Made by a program: the position numbers and the translations under genes
DNA from: Zavarzinia aquatilis
GTDB taxonomy: Bacteria; Pseudomonadota; Alphaproteobacteria; Zavarziniales; Zavarziniaceae
Assembly (NCBI RefSeq): GCF_003173035.1
Contig: NZ_QGLE01000002.1
Span: 496,001-560,000 of the forward strand
Length of the DNA stretch: 64,000 bases
Reading direction: 5' to 3'
The notes under the pieces: model-generated
What the model saw: only the letters and a program-made list of their open reading frames with translations
Database searches by the model: none
What the model was told of the DNA's origin: nothing
In this document: one piece after another, positions 1-8,156 of the stretch
Numbering within the stretch: position 1 is the stretch's first letter
Layout: every line of letters begins with the position of its first letter

Positions 1-1034
1 GCCAGCGCCTCGTCCCCCGCCCGCTCGCATTCGAAGCGAAGGGCACCCAGCACGGCCGCCTTCACCAGATCCAGCGACGGCGGCAGGGTATCGGCCTTGG
101 CCCGCCTGTCATGCTCCAGCTTGCCGAGGAACAGGGTCTGGATCATGTTCCGCGGCTCCGGCCGCTGGATGAGGCCGGCGAAGACCGTCATTTCCCATGC
201 GATGGCGCGGTCCATGTCCTGGCCGATACCGCCCCGGATACAGTCCAGAATGGCGAAGGGCGCCGGGTAGAATTCACCGGGTTGGCCCAGGGCGCGCGAC
301 CAGGCCGCGTCGATCAGGGCCGACACCGCCTTCAGGTCGATGGCAGGCGCATCCGTCCTGTCCCAGGGCTGGGAGGCTTCGGGGGCCGACAGAATCCAGT
401 GTTCGGCCGCCGCCACCTCCTCACCCGGCGCCACCACGGCGTGGGCAAGGCCGGCGGCAAGGGCCGTCGCTGGGGTGAAGCGCCCGCCGTCGAGCAGGAT
501 CGGCAAGGCGGCCTCGACCCCGACCACGCGCGGCATCCTCTGGGTGCCGCCGGCACCGGGCAACAGGCCGACCAGCGATTCCGGCAGGCCGAGGGCCGTC
601 TTCGGGTTGTCGGTCAGCACCCGGTAATGGGCGGCCAGGGCGAATTCGCAGCCACCGCCGAGGGCAAGGCCATCGACCGCCACCGCGACCGGCTTGCCCG
701 CCGTCTCCAGCGCCCGCAGGCCCCGGCTCAAGGGAAAGAAGTGATCATAGGCGACCCGCGTCCGCTCCTCGGCCGGGCTCGCCATGATCATGTCGTAGGC
801 GACGCCCAGTTCGTTCAGATCGGCGCCGGCGCAAAAACCCGTCGCCTTGCCCGAGCGCAGCACGACACCCCGAACGTCGCTGCCGCGCAGCCAGTCGGCG
901 AAGCGGCCGATTTCGTGGATCGCGGCGTTGGAGAAGACGTTCATCGTCCGGCCCGGCATGTCGAAGACGAGATGGATGATGCCGTCGCGGCTTTCCTCGA
1001 TCCGGAATTCGCGCAAGTTCGGATAATCGGTCAT
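1..1034 (-). CDS. FadB/FadJ-like multifunctional enzyme, N-terminal crotonase part (partial)
   Basis: The gene begins with ATG at 1034 and runs off the left edge without a stop, giving 344 residues. The visible part is an enoyl-CoA hydratase domain: a TGFCAGADLNELG stretch supplies the first oxyanion-hole loop and ALGGGCEFALAAHYR the second. Family members of this type continue into a 3-hydroxyacyl-CoA dehydrogenase, so the expected activity is hydration of trans-2-enoyl-CoA followed by NAD-dependent oxidation in the cytosol. Downstream of the crotonase core the sequence continues with a helical linker (LIDAAWSRALGQPG), as in FadB-type proteins, rather than ending at about 260 residues like a stand-alone hydratase. 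It diverges from the SDR at 1121, with a palindromic operator between them. The dehydrogenase part is inferred, not seen. Confidence 0.85.
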   Translation of the reverse strand, partial: MTDYPNLREFRIEESRDGIIHLVFDMPGRTMNVFSNAAIHEIGRFADWLRGSDVRGVVLRSGKATGFCAGADLNELGVAYDMIMASPAEERTRVAYDHFFPLSRGLRALETAGKPVAVAVDGLALGGGCEFALAAHYRVLTDNPKTALGLPESLVGLLPGAGGTQRMPRVVGVEAALPILLDGGRFTPATALAAGLAHAVVAPGEEVAAAEHWILSAPEASQPWDRTDAPAIDLKAVSALIDAAWSRALGQPGEFYPAPFAILDCIRGGIGQDMDRAIAWEMTVFAGLIQRPEPRNMIQTLFLGKLEHDRRAKADTLPPSLDLVKAAVLGALRFECERAGDEAL

Positions 1035-1073
1035 CTGTGCCTCCCCTGGGCTTCGGTCTTGTGGCGGCGTGCC

Positions 1074-1107
1074 CCGCCATATGGTACGCATACGAACTAT
1101 ATGGCGG
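1074..1107. promoter_or_regulatory. Palindromic operator, site 1 of the putative MarR regulon
   Basis: A 34-bp imperfect palindrome centred between 1090 and 1091. The outer arms CCGCCATAT (1074-1082) and ATATGGCGG (1099-1107) are perfect. The core GTACGC-AT-ACGAAC closely matches the cores at 6846-6859 and 10350-10363. It lies between the divergent FadB-like gene (start 1034) and the SDR (start 1121), so one bound repressor could block both. Assignment to the MarR protein encoded at 9775-10266 is inference. Confidence 0.65.
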
Positions 1108-1120
1108 GAGGAAAAGCAAG

Positions 1121-1828
1121 ATGGAACTTCAGAACCAGCGTGTCCTCGTGATCGGCGGCTCCTCGGGCATCGGGCTTGCCGTCGCCCGGCGCGCGGCCGC
1201 TTCCGGCGCGGATGTCACCATCGCCGGCAGGTCGGCGGCGCGGCTGGAAGAGGCGGCGAATGTCCTCCCCTTCCCGGTCGCCACGCTGCCCCTCGACATC
1301 GCGGACGACGTGGCCCGGGAAGTCCTGGCCGGCACCACCCCCTGGCACCATGTCGCGGTCACGGCCGGCGACGTCCGCACCGGCCCGATCCGCAAACAGT
1401 CGACGAGCGATGCGCAGAGCGGAATGAACGCCAAATTCTGGGGCGCCTGGCGCGTCGCCGCCGCCACGCCGATCATCCAAGGGGGCTCGCTGACCCTGAC
1501 GTCCGGCGCCTTCGCGCTGCGGCCGGCGCCGGGCCGCGTCATCGCTGGCGCGATCAACGCCGCGATCGAGGGACTGGCGCGGGGGCTCGCCCTCGAACTG
1601 GCGCCGACCCGGGTCAATGTCGTCTCCCCCGGTCTTGTCGACACGCCTTTGTGGTCCGCCCTGCCGGACGACAAGCGCCGCGCCTATTTCGAGAGAACCG
1701 CCGCCGCCCTGCCGGCCCGGCGCATCGCCACAGCCGACGATATCGCCCGGCTGTATCTCACCGCCATGACGACCCCGATCCTGACCGGCACTACCCTGCT
1801 CGGCGACGGCGGTCATGTGCTGATCTGA
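1121..1828 (+). CDS. Short-chain dehydrogenase/reductase with atypical active site
   Basis: A 235-residue Rossmann-fold protein. The ATG at 1121 is chosen because GGGAGG lies about 10 bases upstream; an earlier in-frame ATG at 1037 would run through the operator. The cofactor motif GGSSGIG starts near residue 12, and the C-terminal GDGGHVLI ending is typical of SDRs. The catalytic Ser is present (LTLTSGAF), but where YxxxK is expected the sequence reads RVIAGAINAAIEG, with neither the Tyr nor the Lys. It may therefore be a non-catalytic or altered SDR. It is the first gene rightward from operator site 1. A specific substrate cannot be assigned. Confidence 0.8.
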   Translation: MELQNQRVLVIGGSSGIGLAVARRAAASGADVTIAGRSAARLEEAANVLPFPVATLPLDIADDVAREVLAGTTPWHHVAVTAGDVRTGPIRKQSTSDAQSGMNAKFWGAWRVAAATPIIQGGSLTLTSGAFALRPAPGRVIAGAINAAIEGLARGLALELAPTRVNVVSPGLVDTPLWSALPDDKRRAYFERTAAALPARRIATADDIARLYLTAMTTPILTGTTLLGDGGHVLI

Positions 1829-1854
1829 AGGCACCCCAACCTTTCGGTTCTGTC

Positions 1855-1882
1855 CATCATCATACGCATCCATACGATGATG
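1855..1882. promoter_or_regulatory. Inverted repeat upstream of the membrane protein gene
   Basis: CATCATC (1855-1861) and GATGATG (1876-1882) form perfect 7-bp arms around a 14-bp centre that contains parts of two direct CATACG copies (1861-1866 and 1871-1876). It sits 20 bp before the start at 1902. It could be an operator or a small hairpin. It resembles operator site 1 loosely (ACGCAT) but does not share its spacing. Confidence 0.3.
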
Positions 1883-1901
1883 ACTTCCGGGAGGAACAAT
1901 C

Positions 1902-2618
1902 ATGCAAGAACAAACAATCGACAGCGGGATCGCGAAAACCTTCGCCTATACCGGCGTCGCGCTGGTCCTGTCGCTCGTGGTAACGCAAGGCTGGCTGATG
2001 GGCTTCATTCCGCCCCCCTCGCCCGCGCTGCCGGCGGATGAACTGGCCCGCATCTTCATCGAGCGCAAGGTGGGCATCCGCATCGGCACCCTGATCCAGT
2101 GCATCTGCTACACCTTCTGGTCGACCTGGGCGATTTCGATTGCCTTCTACATCCGCCGGATGGAACGAGGCATTCCCGTGCTGACCTATGCCTCCATCGC
2201 CAATATCGGCGGCGGTTACGTCTTCTTCCTGCTGATGCCGATCACCTGGGCCGCGCTGGCGTTCCGGCCGGAGGAACTCGATCCCCATTTCCTGCAGGTG
2301 ATGAACGATCTCGTCTGGTTCATCTTCATCCTGAGCTGGCCGCCCTTCGCGCTGTTCATGATCTTCATCGCGGTGGCGATCTTCAAGGATTACAATGTCC
2401 CGACGATTTTCCCGCGCTGGGTTGGCTTCTTCAACCTGTGGACGGCCGTGCTGATCATCCCGGCCGGGCTGATCGAATTCTTCAAGACCGGGCCCTTCGC
2501 CTATGACGGCCTGATTTCCTTCTGGTTCGTCTTCGCCGTGTTCTTCGGCTGGATGCTGGTGATGAGCACGGTCACGCTGCGCGCCATCGCCGCCGACAAG
2601 CGCGCCCGGGCCGCGTGA
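1902..2618 (+). CDS. Multi-pass inner-membrane protein of unknown function
   Basis: A 238-residue protein with about six hydrophobic segments: near residues 13-35, 60-82, 92-118, 134-160, 172-193 and 203-225. A GGGAGGA ribosome-binding site lies 7-8 bases before the ATG at 1902. I do not recognise the family. It is the first gene of a three-gene operon with the oxidase subunit III and IV homologues: its stop overlaps the next start (TGATG at 2616-2620). The context suggests a membrane partner of those subunits or a quinone/fatty-acid-linked membrane complex, but there is no conserved His pattern that would make it an oxidase subunit I. Confidence 0.75.
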   Translation: MQEQTIDSGIAKTFAYTGVALVLSLVVTQGWLMGFIPPPSPALPADELARIFIERKVGIRIGTLIQCICYTFWSTWAISIAFYIRRMERGIPVLTYASIANIGGGYVFFLLMPITWAALAFRPEELDPHFLQVMNDLVWFIFILSWPPFALFMIFIAVAIFKDYNVPTIFPRWVGFFNLWTAVLIIPAGLIEFFKTGPFAYDGLISFWFVFAVFFGWMLVMSTVTLRAIAADKRARAA

Positions 2619-3211
2619 TGAGCGCCCTTCCATCGGCAAGGGCCATGCCCCGCCAGCCCGGCCATGTGCCGGGCGAAGCGGGCGTGTGGCTGTTCATCGC
2701 TGGCGACCTCGTGCTGTTCTCTCTGCTCTTCGCGACGTTCCTGTCCTATCGCGCCGACGCGCCCGAGGTCTTCGCGGCGGGGCGCGCGCATCTCGATCAG
2801 ACCCTCGGCCTCGTCAATACCCTGTTGCTGCTGACCAGTTCCTGGTTCGTCGCGACCGGCGTTCGGGCGGCACGGCGCCGGGCAAGTCGCACGGCGGTCG
2901 CCTGTTTCGCCTTCGCGCTCGCCTGCGGTCTTGGCTTCGGCACGGTCAAGGTTCTCGAATATGGCGCCAAGTTCGAGGCCGGCCTGACGCCCGAGACCAG
3001 CGATTTCTTCATGTTCTATTTCGCCTATACCGGCTTCCACATGATCCATGTGGTGATCGGCATGGGCGTGCTGCTGGCCATGATCGCCTATCTGCGCGGT
3101 CGGCCGCCGCAAGCGGTAAACCTTCAGCATATCGAAAGCGGCGCCAGCTTCTGGCACCTCGTCGACGTGCTGTGGATCGTTCTCTTCGCCCTCCTCTATC
3201 TTCTGGTGTGA
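2618..3211 (+). CDS. Cytochrome c oxidase subunit III family protein
   Basis: A 197-residue integral membrane protein of the heme-copper oxidase subunit III family (NorE/CyoC-like short form, five predicted helices). Visible signatures are GEAGVWLFIAGDLVLFS near the N-terminus, YFAYTGFHMIHVVIGMG in the fourth segment and the C-terminal SFWHLVDVLWIVLFALLYL. ATG 2618 is preferred over GTG 2615 because it overlaps the upstream stop in the usual TGATG manner. Subunits I and II, which carry the metal centres, are not encoded nearby, so this protein either serves an oxidase encoded elsewhere or does something else. Similar orphan subunit III/IV pairs occur as norEF, but no nor structural genes are seen here. 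Confidence 0.85.
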   Translation: MSALPSARAMPRQPGHVPGEAGVWLFIAGDLVLFSLLFATFLSYRADAPEVFAAGRAHLDQTLGLVNTLLLLTSSWFVATGVRAARRRASRTAVACFAFALACGLGFGTVKVLEYGAKFEAGLTPETSDFFMFYFAYTGFHMIHVVIGMGVLLAMIAYLRGRPPQAVNLQHIESGASFWHLVDVLWIVLFALLYLLV

Positions 3212-3213
3212 TC

Positions 3214-3483
3214 ATGCGCGCGCTGCTCCTTCATCGCCTCTCGGCGATCTGGCTCCTGCTCGTGCTGGCCACCGTCGCGTCGTGGGAAATCGGCCATGGC
3301 CTCGGCATTTCCGACCATCGGCTGGCCAGCGTCGCCATCGTGGTCGTCGCCATGATCAAGGTCCGTTTCGTCGCCCTCGATTTCATGGAACTGCGGGACG
3401 CCCCCCTGGCCTTCCGCGTCGCCGCCAATCTGTGGACCGCCGGCATCGCCGCCGGCCTGTCCGCCATGATCCTGACGGCCTGA
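3214..3483 (+). CDS. Cytochrome c oxidase subunit IV-like small membrane protein
   Basis: An 89-residue protein with three hydrophobic helices, matching in size and pattern the prokaryotic subunit IV family (NorF/CyoD-like). Typical features are IWLLLVLATVASWEIGH, the middle MIKVRFVALDFMELRDAP and a C-terminal helix. It starts two bases after the stop of the subunit III gene, so it is probably translated with it. The operon ends at a strong hairpin directly downstream (3494-3525). Confidence 0.8.
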   Translation: MRALLLHRLSAIWLLLVLATVASWEIGHGLGISDHRLASVAIVVVAMIKVRFVALDFMELRDAPLAFRVAANLWTAGIAAGLSAMILTA

Positions 3484-3493
3484 TGACAAACAA

Positions 3494-3525
3494 AAAGGCG
3501 GCGGGTCCGAAGGTCCGCCGCCTTT
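3494..3525. terminator. Bidirectional intrinsic terminator
   Basis: AAAGGCGGCGG (3494-3504) pairs perfectly with CCGCCGCCTTT (3515-3525) around a 10-base loop. A T-rich tail follows rightward and an A-run precedes leftward. It separates the convergent oxidase-subunit operon (ends 3483) and acyl-CoA dehydrogenase operon (ends 3536). Confidence 0.85.
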
Positions 3526-3535
3526 CGTTTGCCGC

Positions 3536-4678
3536 TCAGATGCTGCGGCTGAGCAATTCCTTCATGATCTCGGAAGAGCCGCCATAGATGCGCCGGACGC
3601 GGGCATCGCGCCACAGCTTGGCGATGGCATATTCGTTCATGTAACCGGCCCCGCCATGGAGCTGGAGCGCGGCATCCATGATCTCCCACTGGACCTCCGT
3701 GTGCCACAGCTTGGAAGCCGAGGCTTCGGCGGCGGTCAGCTTGCCCGCGACATGGCGCCCGATCGCCCAGTCGAGATGGGCCCAGCCGACCTGCAGCTTG
3801 GCCGCCAGATCGGCGAGGGTGAAGCGGGTGTTCTGGAACTGGAACACTTTCTGGCCGAAGGCGACCCGCTCCTTGGTGAAGGCGACGGCCTCGTCGAAGG
3901 CGCGCTGGGCCGCGGCCTGCGCGGTGATCGAGATCGACAGGCGCTCCTGCACCAACTCGTTCATCAGGACGGCGAAGCCCCGGTTCTCGGCCCCGAGGAC
4001 ATGGGAGACCGGCACCCGGACATCGGCGAAGAACAGCTCGCTGGTGTCGGACGAGAACTGGCCGATCTTGTCGAGGTTGCGCCCGCGCGAGAAGCCGGGG
4101 CGATCCGCCTCGACCAGGATCAGGCTGGTGCCCTTCGCCCCCTCGCCCGGGTTGGTCTTGGCGACGGTGATGACCAGATCGGCGTTTTGACCGTTGGTGA
4201 TATAGGTCTTGGAGCCGTTGACGATGTAATCGCCGCCATCCCGGATCGCCGTGGTGCGCACGCCCTGAAGGTCGGAGCCGGCGCCCGGCTCGGTCATGGC
4301 GATGGCGACGATGGTTTCGCCCGTCACCATGCGCGGCAGCCAATGGGCCTTCTGCTCCTCGCTGCCGTGGTTCTGCATGTAACCGACGGTGATGTCGGAC
4401 TGCAGGGTCACCGTGTCGGTCGAGCCGGCATAGGTCAGCTCTTCGTTGAGGACGGCGTTATAGCGGAAATCGAGGCCGAGGCCGCCGTATTCCTCCGGCA
4501 CCGAGGGGCAGAGGTAACCGGCCTCGCCCATCTTGCGCCAGAAGCTCTTGTCGACGATGCCTTGCTCTTCCCAGCGGGCGAGGTTCGGCGTGAACTCCCG
4601 CTCGAGGAAGCGGCGGAACTGGTCGCGGAACAGGTCGAGCGAGTCGTCGCCGCTCGTGCGGGTCGCGGTTTGCAGCAT
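3536..4678 (-). CDS. Acyl-CoA dehydrogenase, long-chain (LCAD) type
   Basis: A 380-residue FAD flavoprotein that introduces the alpha-beta double bond in an acyl-CoA. The start is ATG 4678, three bases past the stop of the upstream beta-keto acid cleavage gene. The C-terminus reads RIYGGSSEIMKELLSRS: the Glu found in YEGT-type dehydrogenases is Gly here. This is the LCAD/isovaleryl arrangement, where the base is instead the Glu of a QERL-type motif, and LVQERLSIS is present. Other family marks are TEPGAGSDLQG and LHGGAGYMNEYA. It is about 40 percent alike by eye to the second dehydrogenase at 5639. Last gene of the leftward MarR-linked operon. Confidence 0.9.
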   Translation of the reverse strand: MLQTATRTSGDDSLDLFRDQFRRFLEREFTPNLARWEEQGIVDKSFWRKMGEAGYLCPSVPEEYGGLGLDFRYNAVLNEELTYAGSTDTVTLQSDITVGYMQNHGSEEQKAHWLPRMVTGETIVAIAMTEPGAGSDLQGVRTTAIRDGGDYIVNGSKTYITNGQNADLVITVAKTNPGEGAKGTSLILVEADRPGFSRGRNLDKIGQFSSDTSELFFADVRVPVSHVLGAENRGFAVLMNELVQERLSISITAQAAAQRAFDEAVAFTKERVAFGQKVFQFQNTRFTLADLAAKLQVGWAHLDWAIGRHVAGKLTAAEASASKLWHTEVQWEIMDAALQLHGGAGYMNEYAIAKLWRDARVRRIYGGSSEIMKELLSRSI

Positions 4679-4680
4679 GA

Positions 4681-5613
4681 TCAGAACGCCACCTGGTCGG
4701 CGCCCTTGAGCGCGAGGATGTCCCGGGCTTCGGCCGGCGTCGCGATCTCGAGGCCAAGGCCTTCGAGGATCTGGCGCACCTGGGTCACCTGGGCGGCATT
4801 GCTCTCGGCGAACTTGCCCTTGCCGAGCCACAGCGAATCCTCGAGGCCGACGCGGACATTGCCGCCCATGGCCGCGCCCATGGCCGCGACCGGCATCTGC
4901 GCGCGGCCGGCGCCCAGCACCGACCAGCGGTAATTGTCGCCGAACAGGCGGTCGGCCGTGCGCTTCATGTGCAGCACGTCCTCCTGATGGGCACCGATCC
5001 CGCCGAGCAGGCCGAACACGGTCTGGATGAACAGCGGCGCCTTCACGAGGCCCATCTGCCAGAAGTAATGCAGATTATAGAGGTGACTTGTGTCGTAACA
5101 CTCGAACTCGTAGCGGGTGCCGGTCTCGTTCAGGGTGCGCAGCGCGTATTCGATATCCTTGAAGGAATTGCGGAACACGAGATCGCGGGAATTCTCCAGC
5201 ATCTGGGGTTCCCATTCGTGCTTGAACTCCTTGAAGCGGTTCAGCATCGGGAACAGGCCGAAATTCATCGAACCCATGTTGAGGCTGGCCACCTCCGGCT
5301 TCCACACCGTCGCCGGGCGGATGCGTTCCTCCACCGACATGAAGGGCGAGCCGCCGGTGGTCAGGTTCACGACGAGGTCGGAGCGCTGCTTGATCACCTT
5401 GAGGAACGGCTCGAAAGCTTCCGGCGACTGGTCGGGCCTGCCGTCGACCGGGTTGCGGGCGTGCAGGTGGACGATGGCGGCGCCGGCCTCGGCCGCGCCA
5501 ATCGCCGCTTCCGCGATTTCTTCCGCCGTCACCGGCAGATAGGGCGACATCGAGGGCGTGTGAATCGACCCTGTCACCGCGCAGGTGATGATGACCTTGT
5601 TGGCCGTGGCCAT
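4681..5613 (-). CDS. Beta-keto acid cleavage enzyme (BKACE, DUF849)
   Basis: A 310-residue TIM-barrel enzyme of the family founded by 3-keto-5-aminohexanoate cleavage enzyme. These enzymes condense a beta-keto acid with acetyl-CoA to give acetoacetate and a new CoA thioester, using a metal bound by an HxH pair. The N-terminal KVIITCAVTGSIHTPSMSP and IVHLHARNPVDGRPDQ (metal-binding HLH) are clear family signatures, as is GSMNFG. Its product acetoacetate could be activated by the CoA transferase pair at 23393-24759. Placed between two acyl-CoA dehydrogenases, it probably handles a beta-keto acid made in this pathway. The exact substrate cannot be read from sequence. Confidence 0.9.
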   Translation of the reverse strand: MATANKVIITCAVTGSIHTPSMSPYLPVTAEEIAEAAIGAAEAGAAIVHLHARNPVDGRPDQSPEAFEPFLKVIKQRSDLVVNLTTGGSPFMSVEERIRPATVWKPEVASLNMGSMNFGLFPMLNRFKEFKHEWEPQMLENSRDLVFRNSFKDIEYALRTLNETGTRYEFECYDTSHLYNLHYFWQMGLVKAPLFIQTVFGLLGGIGAHQEDVLHMKRTADRLFGDNYRWSVLGAGRAQMPVAAMGAAMGGNVRVGLEDSLWLGKGKFAESNAAQVTQVRQILEGLGLEIATPAEARDILALKGADQVAF

Positions 5614-5638
5614 GATGCTTCCTCCCGGTGCTTCCTGG

Positions 5639-6814
5639 TTATTCGGCGGCCTGTGCGCGGCCGCCCTTTCGCGACGAGAACAGGTCGCGGGCGATGATCA
5701 TCTTCATCACTTCGATGGAGCCGCCGGCGATCTTGATGATGCGGGCATCGGCATAGGCGCGGCAGATCGGATATTCCCACATGTAACCCCAGCCGCCATG
5801 AAGCTGCAGGCATTCGTCCACCGCCTTGCAATGCAGGTTGGCGGTGATCATCTTGGCGATGGCGGCGTCGACCGGATCGAGCTTGCCCTGCATGAACAGC
5901 TCGATGCATTTGTCGGTCAGGACCCGGGCCGAAACCGCCTCGGCCTGAAGCTCGGCCAGCTTGAACTGGGTGTTCTGGAAATCCGCCACGGTCTGGCCGA
6001 AGGCCTTGCGCTCGGCGGTATAATCGGCGGTCCAGCCGATCACGGTTTCGGTCACCGTCGCCGAGCGGACGGCCTGGGCCAGACGCTCCTGCGCCAGCTT
6101 GGTCATCATCTGCTGGAAGCCCCTGCCCTCCTCGCCGAGGATGGCGGAGGCCGGCACGCGCACATTGTCGAAGAACAGCTCGGAGGTGTCCTGGGCGTGC
6201 ATCCCCAGCTTGTCCAGGTTCTTGCCCCGGCGGAAGCCTTCGGTATGGGTATCGACGAGGAACAGGGTGACACCCTTCGCCCCCGCCGCGCTGTCTGTCT
6301 TGGTCGCCAGCACGATGACGTCGCACAGCTGACCGTTGGAAATGAAGACCTTCTGGCCATTGATCAGGAAATCGTCGCCATCCCGCGTCGCCCGGGTCCG
6401 GATCGCCTTGAGGTCGGAGCCGGCATGGGGCTCGGTCATGCCGAGGGAGCCGATCGCCTCCCCCTTCACCATCTTCGGCAGCCAGTGGCGCTTCTGCTCC
6501 TCTGTGCCGAAGGACAGGATATAGGTCGCGACCAGATCGGTATGGATCAGGAAGCCGGGACCGGAGGCGCCGACGCGCCACAATTCCTCGAACACGACGA
6601 CATCGAACAGGTAATCGAGGCCGAGGCCGCCGTATTCCTCCGGCACGGTGCAGCACAGGAGGCCGGCCTCGCCCGCCTTCAGCCACAGCTCGCGGGGGAC
6701 GATGCCATCCTTCTCCCACTGGGCATGAAAGGGCACCACTTCCCGCTCCATGAAGCGGCGAACGGTTTCCCGGAACATGTTATGCTCTTCACTGAAGAGA
6801 GACCGCTCGATCAT
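5639..6814 (-). CDS. Acyl-CoA dehydrogenase, LCAD-like
   Basis: A 391-residue dehydrogenase with MTEPHAGSDLKAIRT, the flavin-contacting FISNGQLCD and LHGGWGYMWEYPICR. As in its neighbour, the C-terminal motif is AGGSIEVMKMIIAR, without the YEGT Glu, and the LAQERLAQAV segment probably supplies the base. It starts at ATG 6814; operator site 2 ends 27 bases upstream, so this gene probably has its own promoter within the operon. With the BadH and BadI homologues upstream, candidate roles are cyclohexanecarboxyl-CoA dehydrogenase (AliB-like) or pimeloyl-CoA dehydrogenase; the sequence does not distinguish these. Confidence 0.9.
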   Translation of the reverse strand: MIERSLFSEEHNMFRETVRRFMEREVVPFHAQWEKDGIVPRELWLKAGEAGLLCCTVPEEYGGLGLDYLFDVVVFEELWRVGASGPGFLIHTDLVATYILSFGTEEQKRHWLPKMVKGEAIGSLGMTEPHAGSDLKAIRTRATRDGDDFLINGQKVFISNGQLCDVIVLATKTDSAAGAKGVTLFLVDTHTEGFRRGKNLDKLGMHAQDTSELFFDNVRVPASAILGEEGRGFQQMMTKLAQERLAQAVRSATVTETVIGWTADYTAERKAFGQTVADFQNTQFKLAELQAEAVSARVLTDKCIELFMQGKLDPVDAAIAKMITANLHCKAVDECLQLHGGWGYMWEYPICRAYADARIIKIAGGSIEVMKMIIARDLFSSRKGGRAQAAE

Positions 6815-6840
6815 CGTGTTTCCCGCCCTTGATCGGTAGT

Positions 6841-6864
6841 TTATCGTACGCTTGCGTACTATTA
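6841..6864. promoter_or_regulatory. Palindromic operator, site 2 of the putative MarR regulon
   Basis: GTACGC-TT-GCGTAC (6846-6859) has perfect 6-bp inverted arms around TT, extended outward by TTATC on the left and TATTAA on the right. It is nearly identical to site 3 at 10345-10368 and close to site 1. It lies between the stop of the CoA-transferase gene (6894) and the start of the acyl-CoA dehydrogenase (6814). Confidence 0.75.
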
Positions 6865-6893
6865 AGACAGAGTCGCGCCCATGGCAAGACCGC

Positions 6894-8153
6894 TCAGAGG
6901 CGGCGGGCGAACTCGCTGTATTCCCGTGCCAGTGATTCGCGCTGGTCGGGCGCGGCGATGGCGATCAGGGCCGCGGCCCGGCCGCCATGGTCCCGCCCCC
7001 GCAGATCGGCGACGCCCTGTTCGGTCACCACGAGGTCGATATCGAACCGGCCGAGGGAGACCGGGCCACTTGCCGCGCCCGGCATCACGATCCGGCTGAC
7101 GCCCCGCGCCATCGACGGCAGGGCGACGATGCGCAGGCCCCCGTCGCTCAACCGCGCCCCCCGTGCGAAATCGGAGGCGCCGCCGGGGCCGGACATCAGG
7201 CCCTTCGGCGTCAGCTCGGCATAGGCCTGACCGAAGAGATCGACCTCGATCGCCGAATTGATCGCCATGAAACGGGGAATGCGGGCGATGACATCGGTCG
7301 CATGTGTATGGGATACGCCCTGAAAGGCGAAAGCCTCGCCCCCGACCGCGGCATAGAGCGCGGGCGCGCCGATGGCGACCCCGCCCTTGACCGCGACGCC
7401 GGGCGCCAGCGCGCCCGCCTCGAGAAGGTCGAGCACGCCGTCGCCGATCAGGCCGGAGTGGATGCGCAGATCGCGGTGACCGGTCAGATTGCGCATCAGC
7501 GCGCCCGGCACCTTGCCAAGGCCGGTCTGGATCGTCGCGCCGTCGGGAATGATATCGGCGATGTGGCGGGCGATGGCATCCGTGTCCGGATCGCTGCCAC
7601 CGGTCGCCATGCCCGGCAGGTCGAAGCCCTCGTCCTCGATGACCGCGGTCAACTCGGCCCAGGGAATGCCTGCATGGCCCCTCGTCGCGGTCATGCGCGG
7701 GTTGACATGGGCGATGCGGACGGGAATGCGCGGCCAGATATCGGCGAGGAAGTCGACGATGGGGCCGAAGCTGCAATGGCCCGTGCCATCGGGCGGCGCC
7801 ACCGGAAACAGCGCGGCCGCGATCGGCGCGCGGCGCAGGTGGCTCAGGATATCGGCATAGCAGAAGGGCAGGAAACGGACCCTGTCGCCCGCCGCCCGCA
7901 ATTCCGGGGTCAGGAAGAAGGTGTCGACCCGGCACCTCGGGTTGGCCAGATAGCTCGCCCGGTTCAGCCCCGAGACGAAGATGCCCGTGAAGGTCATTTC
8001 GCCCAGGGCGTCCCCGGCGGCCATGACCGCCTGGTTCAGGACCGCGGATTCCCCGGAGCAGCCCTGAACGTAAACAAGGCCGCCCGGCGGCAGCACCCTG
8101 GCCAGTTCGCCTGGCCGCAAACGGACCGGTGCCACCGCCGCGCCTTTCCCCAA
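6894..8153 (-). CDS. Acetyl-CoA hydrolase/transferase family CoA-transferase
   Basis: About 419 residues, family I-like CoA transferase related to 4-hydroxybutyrate CoA-transferase and acetyl-CoA hydrolase. It moves CoA between acetate or another small acid and a pathway acid, or hydrolyses a thioester. The catalytic Glu lies in NSAIEVDLFGQ; the C-terminal EQGVADLRGRD and GLGKVPGAL motifs also match. No ATG is available: the candidates are TTG at 8153, three bases after the upstream stop, or GTG at 8135. The boundary is therefore uncertain by a few residues. It follows the BadI homologue directly. Confidence 0.85.
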   Translation of the reverse strand: MGKGAAVAPVRLRPGELARVLPPGGLVYVQGCSGESAVLNQAVMAAGDALGEMTFTGIFVSGLNRASYLANPRCRVDTFFLTPELRAAGDRVRFLPFCYADILSHLRRAPIAAALFPVAPPDGTGHCSFGPIVDFLADIWPRIPVRIAHVNPRMTATRGHAGIPWAELTAVIEDEGFDLPGMATGGSDPDTDAIARHIADIIPDGATIQTGLGKVPGALMRNLTGHRDLRIHSGLIGDGVLDLLEAGALAPGVAVKGGVAIGAPALYAAVGGEAFAFQGVSHTHATDVIARIPRFMAINSAIEVDLFGQAYAELTPKGLMSGPGGASDFARGARLSDGGLRIVALPSMARGVSRIVMPGAASGPVSLGRFDIDLVVTEQGVADLRGRDHGGRAAALIAIAAPDQRESLAREYSEFARRL

Positions 8154-8156
8154 GCC

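Noticed and set aside
1855-1882. Fourth site of the MarR regulon upstream of the membrane protein
   Set aside because: It contains ACGCAT, but its dyad has different arms and spacing, so it does not fit the three-site consensus.
2618-3483. norE/norF gene names for the subunit III and IV homologues
   Set aside because: No nitric oxide reductase genes (norC, norB, norD, norQ) are nearby, so the names would claim too much.
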